Source: Streptomyces mutabilis | Lineage (GTDB): Bacteria > Actinomycetota > Actinomycetes > Streptomycetales > Streptomycetaceae | Assembly (NCBI RefSeq): GCF_014649815.1 | Contig: NZ_BMTT01000003.1 | Coordinates: 1 to 64,000, forward strand | Direction: 5' to 3' | DNA length: 64,000 nucleotides | Shown: positions 34,699 through 42,974 of the stretch, piece by piece | How the letters are laid out: each line of letters opens with the position of its first letter | How positions within the stretch are numbered: position 1 is the first letter of the stretch | Program-made: the position numbers and the translations under genes | Notes under the pieces: model-generated | Seen by the model: only the letters and a program-made list of their open reading frames with translations | Told to the model about the DNA's origin: nothing | Databases searched by the model: none

Positions 34699-35552
34699 CG
34701 GCCGAGCTCACCGTCGTGCGGGCCGGCGCGCTCACCACGGTGCAGGACGCGGGCCGGCGCGGGTACGCCCATCTGGGAGTGCCCCACTCCGGGGCCCTGG
34801 ACACGCCCGCGATGGGGCTCGCCAACCGGCTGCTCGGCAACGACCTGGGCGCGGCCGTCCTGGAGACCACTCTGACCGGTTGTGCCCTGCGTCCCGACCG
34901 CGCCGTCACCGTCGTGGTCGGCGGCGCGCACTGCTCCGTCACCGTGGACGGGCGCCCCGCAGCCTGGGGCCTGCCGGTGCGCGTACCGGCCGGTGCGGTC
35001 CTGGACGTGGGGGCTGCGACGGCGGGCGTGCGTTCCTACGTGGCGGTGGCAGGAGGCGTCGCCGTCGAGCCCGTCCTCGGCAGCCGCTCGACGGACCTGC
35101 TGTCGGGGCTGGGCCCGGAGCCACTGCGGGACGGGATGGTCGTCCCGGTGGGTACCCCCGCTCCCCCGGTCCCCGTGCCCGTCGCCGCCCCTTGGCCGGG
35201 ACCGCCCGCCGAGCTGGTCCTGCCGGTGCGGCTGGGGCCCCGCGCCGACTGGTTCCCCCCGGGCGCCCTGCGCACCCTCACCTCGGCCACGTACCGCGTC
35301 TCACCGCACAGCAACCGCATCGGCCTGCGTACTGAGGGACCGGCGCTGGAGCGGGCGTCGGCGGGTGAACTGCCCAGCGAGGGCATGGTCCTGGGCGCGG
35401 TGCAGGTCCCGCCCGACGGACGCCCCGTGATCTTCCTGCACGACCATCCGACGACCGGGGGCTACCCCGTCGTCGCGGTCGTCGCGGAGCGCGCCCTGGC
35501 CGCGGCGGCCCAGGCCTCGGTGGGGACGCCGGTGCGCTTCACCCTCGGCTGA
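34695..35552 (+). CDS. pxpC: 5-oxoprolinase subunit C (KipA-like)
   Basis: A 285-residue biotin-dependent-carboxyltransferase-like/KipA family protein, subunit C of 5-oxoprolinase. It opens LTVVRAGALTTVQDAGRRGY, with HLGVPHSGALDTPAMGLANR, RSYVAVAGGVAVEPVLGSRS, YRVSPHSNRIGLRTEGPAL and the terminal LHDHPTTGGYPVVAVV. With subunit B it forms the ATP-using half of the complex. ATG 34695 overlaps pxpB. It is the last intact gene of the operon; a broken peptidase gene follows on the same strand. Confidence 0.94.
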   Translation: MTAELTVVRAGALTTVQDAGRRGYAHLGVPHSGALDTPAMGLANRLLGNDLGAAVLETTLTGCALRPDRAVTVVVGGAHCSVTVDGRPAAWGLPVRVPAGAVLDVGAATAGVRSYVAVAGGVAVEPVLGSRSTDLLSGLGPEPLRDGMVVPVGTPAPPVPVPVAAPWPGPPAELVLPVRLGPRADWFPPGALRTLTSATYRVSPHSNRIGLRTEGPALERASAGELPSEGMVLGAVQVPPDGRPVIFLHDHPTTGGYPVVAVVAERALAAAAQASVGTPVRFTLG

Positions 35553-35576
35553 CCGGACTGTGGGCGCGCCGGCCGG

Positions 35577-36080
35577 CATCGGCACCGCGTCCGGGACCTG
35601 GCGGGCCGCCGCTTCACCGCGGGCGTGCTGGTGCAGGCCAACTTCGGGGGCACGCTTCGGATTCTCGGCCGCACCGTCACCGCGTCCTCCATGGGCGCCG
35701 GCGGTCTCGCACCGGCCTCCGACGCGGGTTCCTGCATGATCGTGGTGGCCACGGACGCACCGCTCGACGCACGGCAGCTCACCCGTGTCGCGCGGCGCGC
35801 GGTGTTCGCGCTGGCCCGCACGGGCGCGTCCTACAGCCATGGCAGCGGGGACTACGCCATCGCCTTCGGTACGGCGTCGGCGGCTTAGGTGGCGGACGCG
35901 GATCTCGGCCCGCTCTTCGGAGCCGTACTCGACGGCGTCGAGGAAGCGGTGCTCAACTCCCTGCTCGCGGCCACCGCGACCACCGGCTTCGGCGGACGCA
36001 CGGCGCCCGCGCTCCCGGTGGACCGGCTGCTCGAGACCCTGGCCGCCCCTCCGCACCACCCTTCGGTTACCACCGGGTAG
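35577..36080 (+). pseudogene. P1/S58 (DmpA-type) aminopeptidase remnant
   Basis: One frame encodes RVRDLAGRRFTAGVLVQANF, GSCMIVVATDAPLDARQLTR and VARRAVFALARTGASYSHGS, ending in an in-frame TAG at 35886-35888. The same frame then continues ADADLGPLFGAVLDGVEEAV, LNSLLAATATTGFGGRT to a stop at 36080. These are the beta-chain blocks of DmpA/BapA-type self-processing aminopeptidases. The N-terminal half with the processing site is absent, and residues normally between the blocks are missing. It follows pxpC by 24 bp and may have been part of that peptide-salvage locus. Confidence 0.65.
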
Positions 36081-36126
36081 TCACACGGCGTTCCTTGCTA
36101 TAAGGTCCGTCAACAAGGAGACTGCG

Positions 36127-36139
36127 TTACCGACGGTAA
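36127..36139. promoter_or_regulatory. TetR-type operator candidate TTACC-GAC-GGTAA
   Basis: A perfect 5-bp inverted repeat around GAC lies 50 bp before the diiron oxygenase start. A related imperfect copy (TTACCACCGGGTA) lies at 36066-36078. A TATAAG -10-like box at 36099-36104 sits between them. The form resembles operators of TetR repressors of lipid-desaturase and oxygenase genes; no regulator gene is adjacent. Confidence 0.55.
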
Positions 36140-36189
36140 TAGCAGTGCTGGGCGAGGATCGTCCCCGACTCGACTCGAGGAGCCCCTGC

Positions 36190-37104
36190 ATGGCCATCAA
36201 CATCTCGCGGCCACGGACCAAGAGCCACACCCCGGAGGAGAGCATCGCGCGGCGGCTGCTCGACTCGTCCGCGCAACTCTCCTACGACCCGCTCACCGAG
36301 GTCGACTGGGAGACTCCGCTCGACGAGACCTTCCACGGGGCCAGCCCGGAGTGGAGCACCCTCTACGGGACGCGGTACTGGAACGAACTGACCGACGCCC
36401 AGCGCAAGGCCCTCACCCGCCAGGAGGCCGCCTCGGTGGCCAGCACCGGGATCTGGTTCGAGATGATCCTCCAGCAGATGGTGCTGCGGGACATCTACGC
36501 GAAGGACCCGACGGACGACACCTTCCAGTGGGCCCTGACCGAGATAGCCGACGAGTGCCGCCACTCGATCATGTTCGCCCGCGGGGCGAAGAAACTCGGG
36601 GCGCCCGCGTACCGGCCGCACCGCTTGGCGGTCGAACTCGGCCGGCTCTTCAAGACCGTCGCGTTCGGCGAGGCGGCGTACGCCGCGATCCTGGTCGCCG
36701 AGGAGGTCCTCGACGTCATGCAGCGGGACTGGATGCGCGACGAGCGGGTGGTGCCTTTCGTCCGCACCATCAACAACATCCATGTCGTGGAGGAATCACG
36801 GCACATGAAGTTCGCCCGCGACGAGACACGCAAGCATCTCGCGCACGCCGGACGGATCCGTCGCCGAGTCCACGCCCTGCTCATCGCGGTGGCCGCCTAC
36901 GTCATCGTGACCAGCATGGTGAACCGGAAGGCGTACGCCAACGCCGGGCTGGACGAGGAGCGCGCGGTCCGCGAGGCGAGGGCCAACGAGCATCACAAGT
37001 CGATGATGCGCTCCAGCTGCTCGGGGCTGATGGCCTTCCTGAGCTCCGTCGGCCTGCTCACCAAGCCCGCGCTGTTCTTCTACAAGCGCGCCAACCTCAT
37101 CTGA
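36190..37104 (+). CDS. AurF-like diiron oxygenase
   Basis: A 304-residue protein of the AurF/PABA N-oxygenase-like diiron family, all-helical enzymes that activate O2. The iron-binding ExxH motifs are visible in EIADECRHSIMFARGAKK and VVEESRHMKFARDE, with further carboxylates in ILVAEEVLDVMQRDW. GAGGAG precedes ATG 36190 at good spacing. The next gene, 23 bp on, encodes a ferredoxin-fused NADP reductase that could supply electrons, so the pair makes a self-sufficient oxygenase. In actinomycetes such pairs act on lipids or aromatic amines; the substrate here is unknown. A short C-terminal hydrophobic stretch might associate with membrane. Confidence 0.85.
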   Translation: MAINISRPRTKSHTPEESIARRLLDSSAQLSYDPLTEVDWETPLDETFHGASPEWSTLYGTRYWNELTDAQRKALTRQEAASVASTGIWFEMILQQMVLRDIYAKDPTDDTFQWALTEIADECRHSIMFARGAKKLGAPAYRPHRLAVELGRLFKTVAFGEAAYAAILVAEEVLDVMQRDWMRDERVVPFVRTINNIHVVEESRHMKFARDETRKHLAHAGRIRRRVHALLIAVAAYVIVTSMVNRKAYANAGLDEERAVREARANEHHKSMMRSSCSGLMAFLSSVGLLTKPALFFYKRANLI

Positions 37105-37127
37105 CGACCTCCCGGCGAGCGGACGAC

Positions 37128-38654
37128 ATGACCTTCGCGATCACCCAGAACTGCTGCACCGACGCCGCCTGTGTGGCCGTCTGCCCGGTCAACTGCATCC
37201 ACCCGGCCCCCGGGGAACGACATTTCGGCAGCACCGAGATGCTGTACATCGACCCGGCCGCCTGCATCGACTGCGGCGCCTGCGCCGACGCCTGCCCGGT
37301 GGACGCCGTCCACCCGGCCGAGGAGCTGCCGCGGGCGCAGCAGCAGTACGCCGGCATCAACGCCGCCTACTTCGAGCGGTCCGGGCGGCCGGTGCCGCAG
37401 GGGGCGGCGGACCACGGCCCGAACTTCCACGCCTGGGGCACGCCGCACTTCGAACGCGTCCTGCCGGCCGACTTCGCACCGCTGCGCGTGGCGATCGTCG
37501 GCACCGGCCCGGCCGGGATGTACGCCGCGGAGGACCTGCTGCTGCACACCCGTTCCGTGGTCACGCTCGTCGACCGGCTCCCCGCGCCCGGCGGGCTGAT
37601 CCGGTACGGCGTGGCGCCGGACCACCCGGCCACGAAGCGGATCGGCGAGACCTTCGCCCGCTTTCACACCCATCCCCGGGTGCGCATGCACCTCGGCCTC
37701 GACGTGGGCCTCCACGTCACGGCCGCGGAACTCGCCGCACACCACGACGCGGTGGTCTACGCCGTGGGGGCGTCCACCGACCGGCGCCTCGGCATACCCG
37801 GCGAGGACCTGCCCGGCAGCATCGCCGCGACCACGTTCGTCGCCTGGTACAACGCGCACCCCGAAGTCGCCCCGGACGCCGTCGCCCTCTCGGCGGACCG
37901 TGTCGTCGTGGTCGGCAACGGCAACGTCGCCCTCGACGTCGCACGCGTCCTGGTCTCCGACCCCGGGACACTTGCCGCCACGGCCGTCGCCGGCCACGCG
38001 CTGGAGGAGCTGCGCCGCAGCAAGGTGCGCGAAGTGGTGCTGCTCGGACGCCGGGGCCCGGAGCACGCCGCGTGCAGCGGCACCGAACTGCTGGCCCTGA
38101 AGAGCCTTCCGGGCGTCGACCTGGTCGTGGACGACCACGATCCACGCATCGGTGCCGCGGTCGATTCGTCCGAGGCGACGGAGAAGGCCCGTCTGTTCCG
38201 GGACCTGCCGCGTGAGGCCGTCGACTGGTCCGCGCCGCCGGACACGTCGGGGCAGAGGCGTCGCATCGTCTTCCGCTTCCACTCCGAGCCCCTGGAGATG
38301 CGCGGGGACGAGCAGATCCGGTCCGTACGGGCCACCGGTGGCGCCGGTGAGCGGGAGATTGCGGCGGGCCTGGCGCTTCGGGCCATCGGGTACCGCGGAG
38401 TGCCGCAGGCGGGACTGCCCTTCGACGAGGGCTCGGGGACCGTGCCGCACGAACGCGGACGGGTGACCGGCCGGCCCGGCACCTACGTCGTGGGCTGGAT
38501 CAAACGCGGGCCGTCGGGCGGCATCGGCGCGAACCGCCGGTGCGCGGCCGAGACGGTCGGCACGCTGCTCGACGACGCGGTCGCGGGACGGCTGCCGGCG
38601 CCCACCGCCGGGGCGAGTGCCTTCCGCCGTCTCGCGCGCCGCCGCCGCCGCTGA
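37128..38654 (+). CDS. Ferredoxin-fused ferredoxin/adrenodoxin-NADP+ reductase (FprB-like)
   Basis: A 508-residue electron-transfer protein. Residues 1-about 75 are a 7Fe/8Fe-type ferredoxin (NCCTDAACVAVCPVNCIHP and ACIDCGACADACPVDAVHP). The rest is an adrenodoxin-reductase-type flavoprotein: RVAIVGTGPAGMYAAEDLL (FAD), RLPAPGGLIRYGVAPDHP, the NADPH-binding VVVVGNGNVALDVARVLV and the C-terminal TYVVGWIKRGPSGGIGANRR. It passes electrons from NADPH through FAD to the iron-sulfur clusters. ATG 37128 follows the diiron oxygenase by 23 bp, marking it as that enzyme's probable reductase. Architecture matches mycobacterial FprB. Confidence 0.93.
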   Translation: MTFAITQNCCTDAACVAVCPVNCIHPAPGERHFGSTEMLYIDPAACIDCGACADACPVDAVHPAEELPRAQQQYAGINAAYFERSGRPVPQGAADHGPNFHAWGTPHFERVLPADFAPLRVAIVGTGPAGMYAAEDLLLHTRSVVTLVDRLPAPGGLIRYGVAPDHPATKRIGETFARFHTHPRVRMHLGLDVGLHVTAAELAAHHDAVVYAVGASTDRRLGIPGEDLPGSIAATTFVAWYNAHPEVAPDAVALSADRVVVVGNGNVALDVARVLVSDPGTLAATAVAGHALEELRRSKVREVVLLGRRGPEHAACSGTELLALKSLPGVDLVVDDHDPRIGAAVDSSEATEKARLFRDLPREAVDWSAPPDTSGQRRRIVFRFHSEPLEMRGDEQIRSVRATGGAGEREIAAGLALRAIGYRGVPQAGLPFDEGSGTVPHERGRVTGRPGTYVVGWIKRGPSGGIGANRRCAAETVGTLLDDAVAGRLPAPTAGASAFRRLARRRRR

Positions 38655-38697
38655 GGCGAAGCCGGCCGTGGCGCGGGGGTGTCACAGACGCGGCTGC

Positions 38698-38985
38698 GTA
38701 CGGCGCCACGGAGTAGTTGGCGCAGTGCGGCCGCTCCTGCTCGGGGATCTGCAGGTAGGGCTGCCACCAACGGGCGCCCGTGAACTCCGGCAGCCGCAGG
38801 CGGCGCTGGTGGACAAGCTGGAGGAACAGGCGGAACCAGTGGTCGTACCCCAGCCACGGGAACACGCCGAGCTCCGCTCCGGTGACGGTCACCCGGTGCA
38901 TCGACGGGGAGGCCCGCTCGGTGCGCACGACGCGAGCACGGAACATCATGGGATTCTGCGGTGTCAGCCGCCGGACCTCCGCCAT
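38698..38985 (-). pseudogene. Siderophore-interacting protein (SIP) N-terminal stub
   Basis: From ATG 38985 the frame reads FRARVVRTERASPSMHRVTV, GYDHWFRLFLQLVHQ, LPEFTGARWWQPYLQIPEQE and RPHCANYSV, the FAD-binding half of siderophore-interacting ferric-siderophore reductases. After the conserved NYSV block at about 38698 the family sequence ends and the frame runs into the opposite strand of the ferredoxin reductase gene. The NAD-binding C-terminal two-thirds is lost. The start has no good ribosome binding site. Confidence 0.65.
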
Positions 38986-38991
38986 GAGAGA

Positions 38992-39010
38992 GAAGGCTTG
39001 CCTAGCTGAC
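38992..39010. promoter_or_regulatory. Possible DmdR1/IdeR iron box
   Basis: Upstream of the SIP stub, the minus-strand sequence GTCAGCTAGGCAAGCCTTC matches the actinobacterial iron-box consensus TTAGGTTAGGCTAACCTAA at 12 of 19 positions, including the central TAGGC and CCT. SIP genes are commonly iron-regulated, so this may be a surviving operator of a dead gene. Confidence 0.35.
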
Positions 39011-39046
39011 TCGCGCGCACACGAGGGAGAGTGGCCCGCCGTTCCC

Positions 39047-40606
39047 TCAGTCCCCGGCGACCAGAGCGGGTGTCGACCTGGTGAGTACCTCGCCGCGGAA
39101 GAAGGCGGGACTGCGCCGGCTCATCACCAGCATGATGACCACGCCGAGGAGGAGCAGGCCCACCCCGATGACGAACACCGAGCCGACCCCGAGCACGGAC
39201 GAACCGCTTCCGTAGGCGGGGTCCCACATGTCGGCGAGCGTCTTGGCGAAGACGGCCGCGAGCAGCACTCCGCCGAGCACCGGGAAGATCCCCTTGAAAA
39301 GGAGGTCACGGCCCGACCGCAGGAGGTCGGCCCGGAAGTACCAGGCGCAGGCGAAGGCCGTCAGCGCGTAGTAGAAGCAGATCATCAGGCCGAGCGCGTA
39401 GATCGTGTCGACCAGTACGTGCTCGCTGACCAGGGTCATCACCGCGTAGAAGACGCCGGTCGCGACCCCGGCGGTCACCGTGGCGCGGCCCGGCGTGCGG
39501 AAGCGGGGGTGCACCTCGGCGTAGGAGGCGGGCAGCGCCTCGTACGCCGACATCGCGAGCACCGTGCGGGCCACCGGGATGAAGGTCGTCTGCAGACTGG
39601 CCGCGGCCGACGCCAGCACGGCGACGAACAGCATGATGCCGAGCGCGGGGCCCATGACCGGGCCGGCGAGCGCGGCGAAGACGTTGTCCGAGGTCTCGGG
39701 ATTGGCCAGCCCCAGCCCCTGGTCGCCGGAGCCCGCGACCATCTGCGCGGCGATCCCCGTGGCCAGGTAGGAGCCGACGAGCACGACCATGGCGACGAGC
39801 GCGGCGCGGCCCGGCGTACGGCTGCTGCCGCTGGTCTCCTCGTTGGCCGTCAGGCAGGCGTCCCAGCCCCAGTACATGAAGATCGACAGCGAGAGTCCGG
39901 CCGTGAAGGCGGCGAAGGACTGCACGGCGAAGGGGTTGAGCCAGGACCAGGAGAACTCGGCCGAGGTGGCGAACTCCGCGTCGCCGGCCTTGCTGAAGGC
40001 CATGGCGACGAACACGGCCAGGACCAGCAGTTGCAGCGCGACCAGTGTGTACTGCAGGCCCTTGGTCGCCGTCATACCGCGATAGCTGATCACGGTGGCG
40101 ATGGCGATCAGCCCCAGGCAGGTCACGATGTGCACGGCCTTGTCCCCGTCGAGCGCCGCCACCGCATCGCTTCCGGTGACCTCTCCCGCGAGCAGCCAGA
40201 AGTACGAGGTCGCCACACCGGCCAGGTTCGACAGCACGATGATCGTGGCGATGACCAGGCCCCAGCCGCACACCCATCCCACCCACGGCCCGAAGGCCTT
40301 CACCGTCCAGGTGAAGGAGGTGCCGCAGTCGGGCATGGCCTTGTTCAGCTCGCGGTAGGCGAAGGCCACGAGCAGCATCGGCAGGAACCCGGCGAGGAAC
40401 ACGGCCGGCATCTGCACGCCGACCTCACCGGCGGTCGAGCCGAGGGTCGAGGTCAGGCAGTAGACGGGGGCCACAGTGGAGACCCCGATGACCGCGCTGC
40501 CCAGCAGCCCTACCGAGTTGCCGCTGAGCCCCTTGGTCCGCATGCCATCGGCGGTGGCTCCGTCGCCCGTGTCGTCGGCCCCTGGCCGTACGTCCAGCTC
40601 AGTCAT
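39047..40606 (-). CDS. APC-superfamily amino acid permease
   Basis: A 519-residue integral membrane permease with about 12-13 helices. It shows the APC first-helix motif SAVIGVSTVAPVYCLTSTLG, FAYRELNKAMPDCGTSFTWT after helix 2, GWVCGWGLVIATIIVLSNLA and FMYWGWDACLTANEETSGSS in the helix 6-8 region. It probably imports an amino acid or amine by proton symport. ATG 40606 is chosen because upstream residues are non-conserved; the N-terminal 25 residues are a polar cytoplasmic tail. It is monocistronic, with no enzyme gene beside it to reveal the substrate. Confidence 0.88.
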   Translation of the reverse strand: MTELDVRPGADDTGDGATADGMRTKGLSGNSVGLLGSAVIGVSTVAPVYCLTSTLGSTAGEVGVQMPAVFLAGFLPMLLVAFAYRELNKAMPDCGTSFTWTVKAFGPWVGWVCGWGLVIATIIVLSNLAGVATSYFWLLAGEVTGSDAVAALDGDKAVHIVTCLGLIAIATVISYRGMTATKGLQYTLVALQLLVLAVFVAMAFSKAGDAEFATSAEFSWSWLNPFAVQSFAAFTAGLSLSIFMYWGWDACLTANEETSGSSRTPGRAALVAMVVLVGSYLATGIAAQMVAGSGDQGLGLANPETSDNVFAALAGPVMGPALGIMLFVAVLASAAASLQTTFIPVARTVLAMSAYEALPASYAEVHPRFRTPGRATVTAGVATGVFYAVMTLVSEHVLVDTIYALGLMICFYYALTAFACAWYFRADLLRSGRDLLFKGIFPVLGGVLLAAVFAKTLADMWDPAYGSGSSVLGVGSVFVIGVGLLLLGVVIMLVMSRRSPAFFRGEVLTRSTPALVAGD

Positions 40607-40857
40607 GAACGAGACGTTAAATCCTGCGGTTTCCGTGGTTCCGGTCCCCCACAGCACCCCTGGTTGACCCGTTTCACCATGGTTCATCGGGTCACGATCA
40701 GCATTCAACCTTCATTTCGAAGCCCCCTGAGCCAGCACGACCACTGATCTCGACAACCGGGCGGCAACTGTCCGGTATCCGGTTATCGCAGCCCTGGCCG
40801 ATTCCCGGCACCCTGACCTTTCCCTGAGATCTGCGTCACATCGTGAGCCCGTCCGGG

Positions 40858-41886
40858 TCAGGAGCCGCCCGGGGCCGCCTCCCCTCCCGGCGCACCGGGG
40901 GCGTCGTCCTCGGTGTGCCGGTGCGGGCCCGGGGGCGTTCCGGCGCTCAGGTGCTGCAGGGCCTCAACCAGTTCCTGACAGGCACGTTCCACCGAGCGCC
41001 GGGTGTGGAGCTGCTCGCTGATGACGGAGGAGAGCAGCAGCGCGGTGAGGGCCATGGTTCCGTTGAAGGCCTGGAGCTTCACCATCACTTCGACATCGGT
41101 CAGCCGGCCGAAGGAGCCCGCGTCGTCACCGGCCGCCACGGTCGCCATGACGGAGGCGAAGAGGGCACACGGCATGCTGCCCGCCAGCTGGAAGCGGAGC
41201 GCGGCCCAGATCAGCAGCGGATACACCAGGAACAACATGCTGACCCGGCTGTACGTGGACAGCGGCACCAGCACGCCCGCGGCCACCACGAGCACCGCCG
41301 CCTCGCCCCACCGACCGCGCGGAGGTGCCCGGCGGGCGCGGTACAGCAGGAGCAGGAGCGGGGTGACGATGACGACGCCCATGGCGTCGCCCACCCACCA
41401 GGCCAGCCAGACGAACCAGACGTCGCCCGCGGGCAGCTTGCCCCCGAGCGCGAGCATGCCGACGCCCGCACCCGAGCTGATCAGCATGGCGGCCAGCGCC
41501 CCGAGGAAGACGAGCGCCAGACCGTCGCGGATGCGGGCCATGTCCGTCCGGAATCCCACGGAACGCAGCATCAGGTACGCGCAGACCGGGGCGGCCGTGT
41601 TGCCGGCCACGACCCCGATGGCCGCCGGCCCCGGCGGAGTGATGGACGCGACGACCAGCAGGGCGCCCACGGCGATGCCCGGCACGCACGCCGGGCCGAA
41701 CAGCAGCAGACAGGTCACCGCCAGACCGGTGGGCGGCCAGATGGGGGTGACCACGGCCCCCTCCGCGACCAGTTGCTGCGTGAGCCCGAGCCGTCCCGCC
41801 GCGTAGTAGCAGACGGCGACGAGCAGCGTCCCGAGAGCGAGGACGACCGGTCGGGGCCACGCGCGAATACCCACCACAGCAGCCAT
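40858..41886 (-). CDS. MASE1-domain integral membrane sensor protein
   Basis: A 342-residue protein whose first roughly 290 residues are a MASE1 sensor domain with about 8 helices: VVLALGTLLVAVCYYAAGRL, VTPIWPPTGLAVTCLLLFG (the conserved WPPTG), GVVAGNTAAPVCAYLMLRSV and VWFVWLAWWVGDAMGVVIVT (the conserved WWxGD). The cytoplasmic tail is short and Pro/Gly-rich with no output domain. A SpoIIE phosphatase gene ends 52 bp upstream on the same strand. MASE1 is frequently fused to such phosphatases or kinases, so the two probably form a split sensor-effector pair. Confidence 0.85.
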   Translation of the reverse strand: MAAVVGIRAWPRPVVLALGTLLVAVCYYAAGRLGLTQQLVAEGAVVTPIWPPTGLAVTCLLLFGPACVPGIAVGALLVVASITPPGPAAIGVVAGNTAAPVCAYLMLRSVGFRTDMARIRDGLALVFLGALAAMLISSGAGVGMLALGGKLPAGDVWFVWLAWWVGDAMGVVIVTPLLLLLYRARRAPPRGRWGEAAVLVVAAGVLVPLSTYSRVSMLFLVYPLLIWAALRFQLAGSMPCALFASVMATVAAGDDAGSFGRLTDVEVMVKLQAFNGTMALTALLLSSVISEQLHTRRSVERACQELVEALQHLSAGTPPGPHRHTEDDAPGAPGGEAAPGGS

Positions 41887-41938
41887 CAGACACCGTCCGC
41901 ACCGCGTCGGCGAGGCGGGAGGCACCCCGCTCACGGCC

Positions 41939-42769
41939 CTACGGGGGAACGGTGCGCGCGTCGTGGCTCACGACGAGCACGGCGGCGTCGTCGTCGTGTC
42001 CCACCAGCTCGGCGTTCTTCAGCACGGCCGCCGCGAGTGCGGGGGCGTCCATGCCGGCGACGGCCGCGATGCCCGCCAGCCGGACGACTCGCCGCAGGCC
42101 CTCGTCGACGCTCAGGGCGGGTCCTTCGACCACACCGTCCGTGAGCAGGACGAACACTCCGCCCAGCGCGAGCCGGTACCGGGTCACCGGATACTTCACT
42201 CCGCCCAGGACTCCCAGCGGCGGCCCCCCTTCGTCGTCGGACACCCCCGCCTTGCCGTCGGCCGTGGCCCAGACGCAGGGGATGTGTCCGGCCCGGGCAC
42301 TCTCCATCACTCCGGTGGCGGGGTCGAACCGCATGAAGGTGCAGGTGGCGAAGAGGTCCTTGCCGAGGGAGAGGACGAGGTCGTTCGTCCGGGCGAGAAG
42401 GTCGCCGGGCTCGCCCGTCACCGAGGCCAGAGCGCGCAGGCCGGCGCGCACCTGCCCCATGAACGCCGCCGCGTCGATGGCGTGGCCCTGCACGTCACCG
42501 ACCGAGAGGGCGACCCTGCCGTCGGGGAGCATGAAGGCGTCGTACCAGTCACCGCCCACGTTGAGCCCGGCGTAGGCAGGCGCGTAGCGGGCGGCGAGAT
42601 GGAAGCCCGGGACCACGGGCAGCTCCGCCGGGAGCATGTCGCGTTGCAGGGCGATGGCGAGTTCCACCTGGGAACGCCGCAGCTCGGCGAGCTCCCGGGC
42701 CCGCGTGGTCAGTGTCGCGAGTCTCTCCAGGAGCTCTTCGCCGTCAGATGCCGGACGCCTGCGGAACAT
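41939..42769 (-). CDS. PP2C/SpoIIE-type serine phosphatase (RsbU-like)
   Basis: A 276-residue cytosolic PP2C-family phosphatase of the SpoIIE/RsbU group, which dephosphorylates anti-anti-sigma factors. It begins with an RsbU-like helix (RSQVELAIALQRDMLPAEL), then AARYAPAYAGLNVGGDWYDA (metal-binding Asp), VALSVGDVQGHAIDAAAFMG, MESARAGHIPCVW, VFVLLTDGVVEGPALSVDEG and the last metal Asp in VGHDDDAAVLVV. ATG 42769 is preceded by GGAG at 7 nt. It is followed 52 bp later by the MASE1 membrane sensor, a likely functional partner. Confidence 0.9.
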   Translation of the reverse strand: MFRRRPASDGEELLERLATLTTRARELAELRRSQVELAIALQRDMLPAELPVVPGFHLAARYAPAYAGLNVGGDWYDAFMLPDGRVALSVGDVQGHAIDAAAFMGQVRAGLRALASVTGEPGDLLARTNDLVLSLGKDLFATCTFMRFDPATGVMESARAGHIPCVWATADGKAGVSDDEGGPPLGVLGGVKYPVTRYRLALGGVFVLLTDGVVEGPALSVDEGLRRVVRLAGIAAVAGMDAPALAAAVLKNAELVGHDDDAAVLVVSHDARTVPP

Positions 42770-42974
42770 CGACCGCTCCGGGGGCGCGCACGGACCGGCC
42801 GGCTCCGACGGGTTGCTCTCCCCGCATGATCCGATCCACCCGTCTTTCGCCGGAGGGCACCCCCGCATGCCCCGAACACGGCAAGTCTTCCACCTGCCGG
42901 CGACGCGGGCACGCCGGGCGGACCCGGCGGTGCCGAGCGCGGGCCAGGTACCGGCGCGGACCGGTCCCGGGGGT

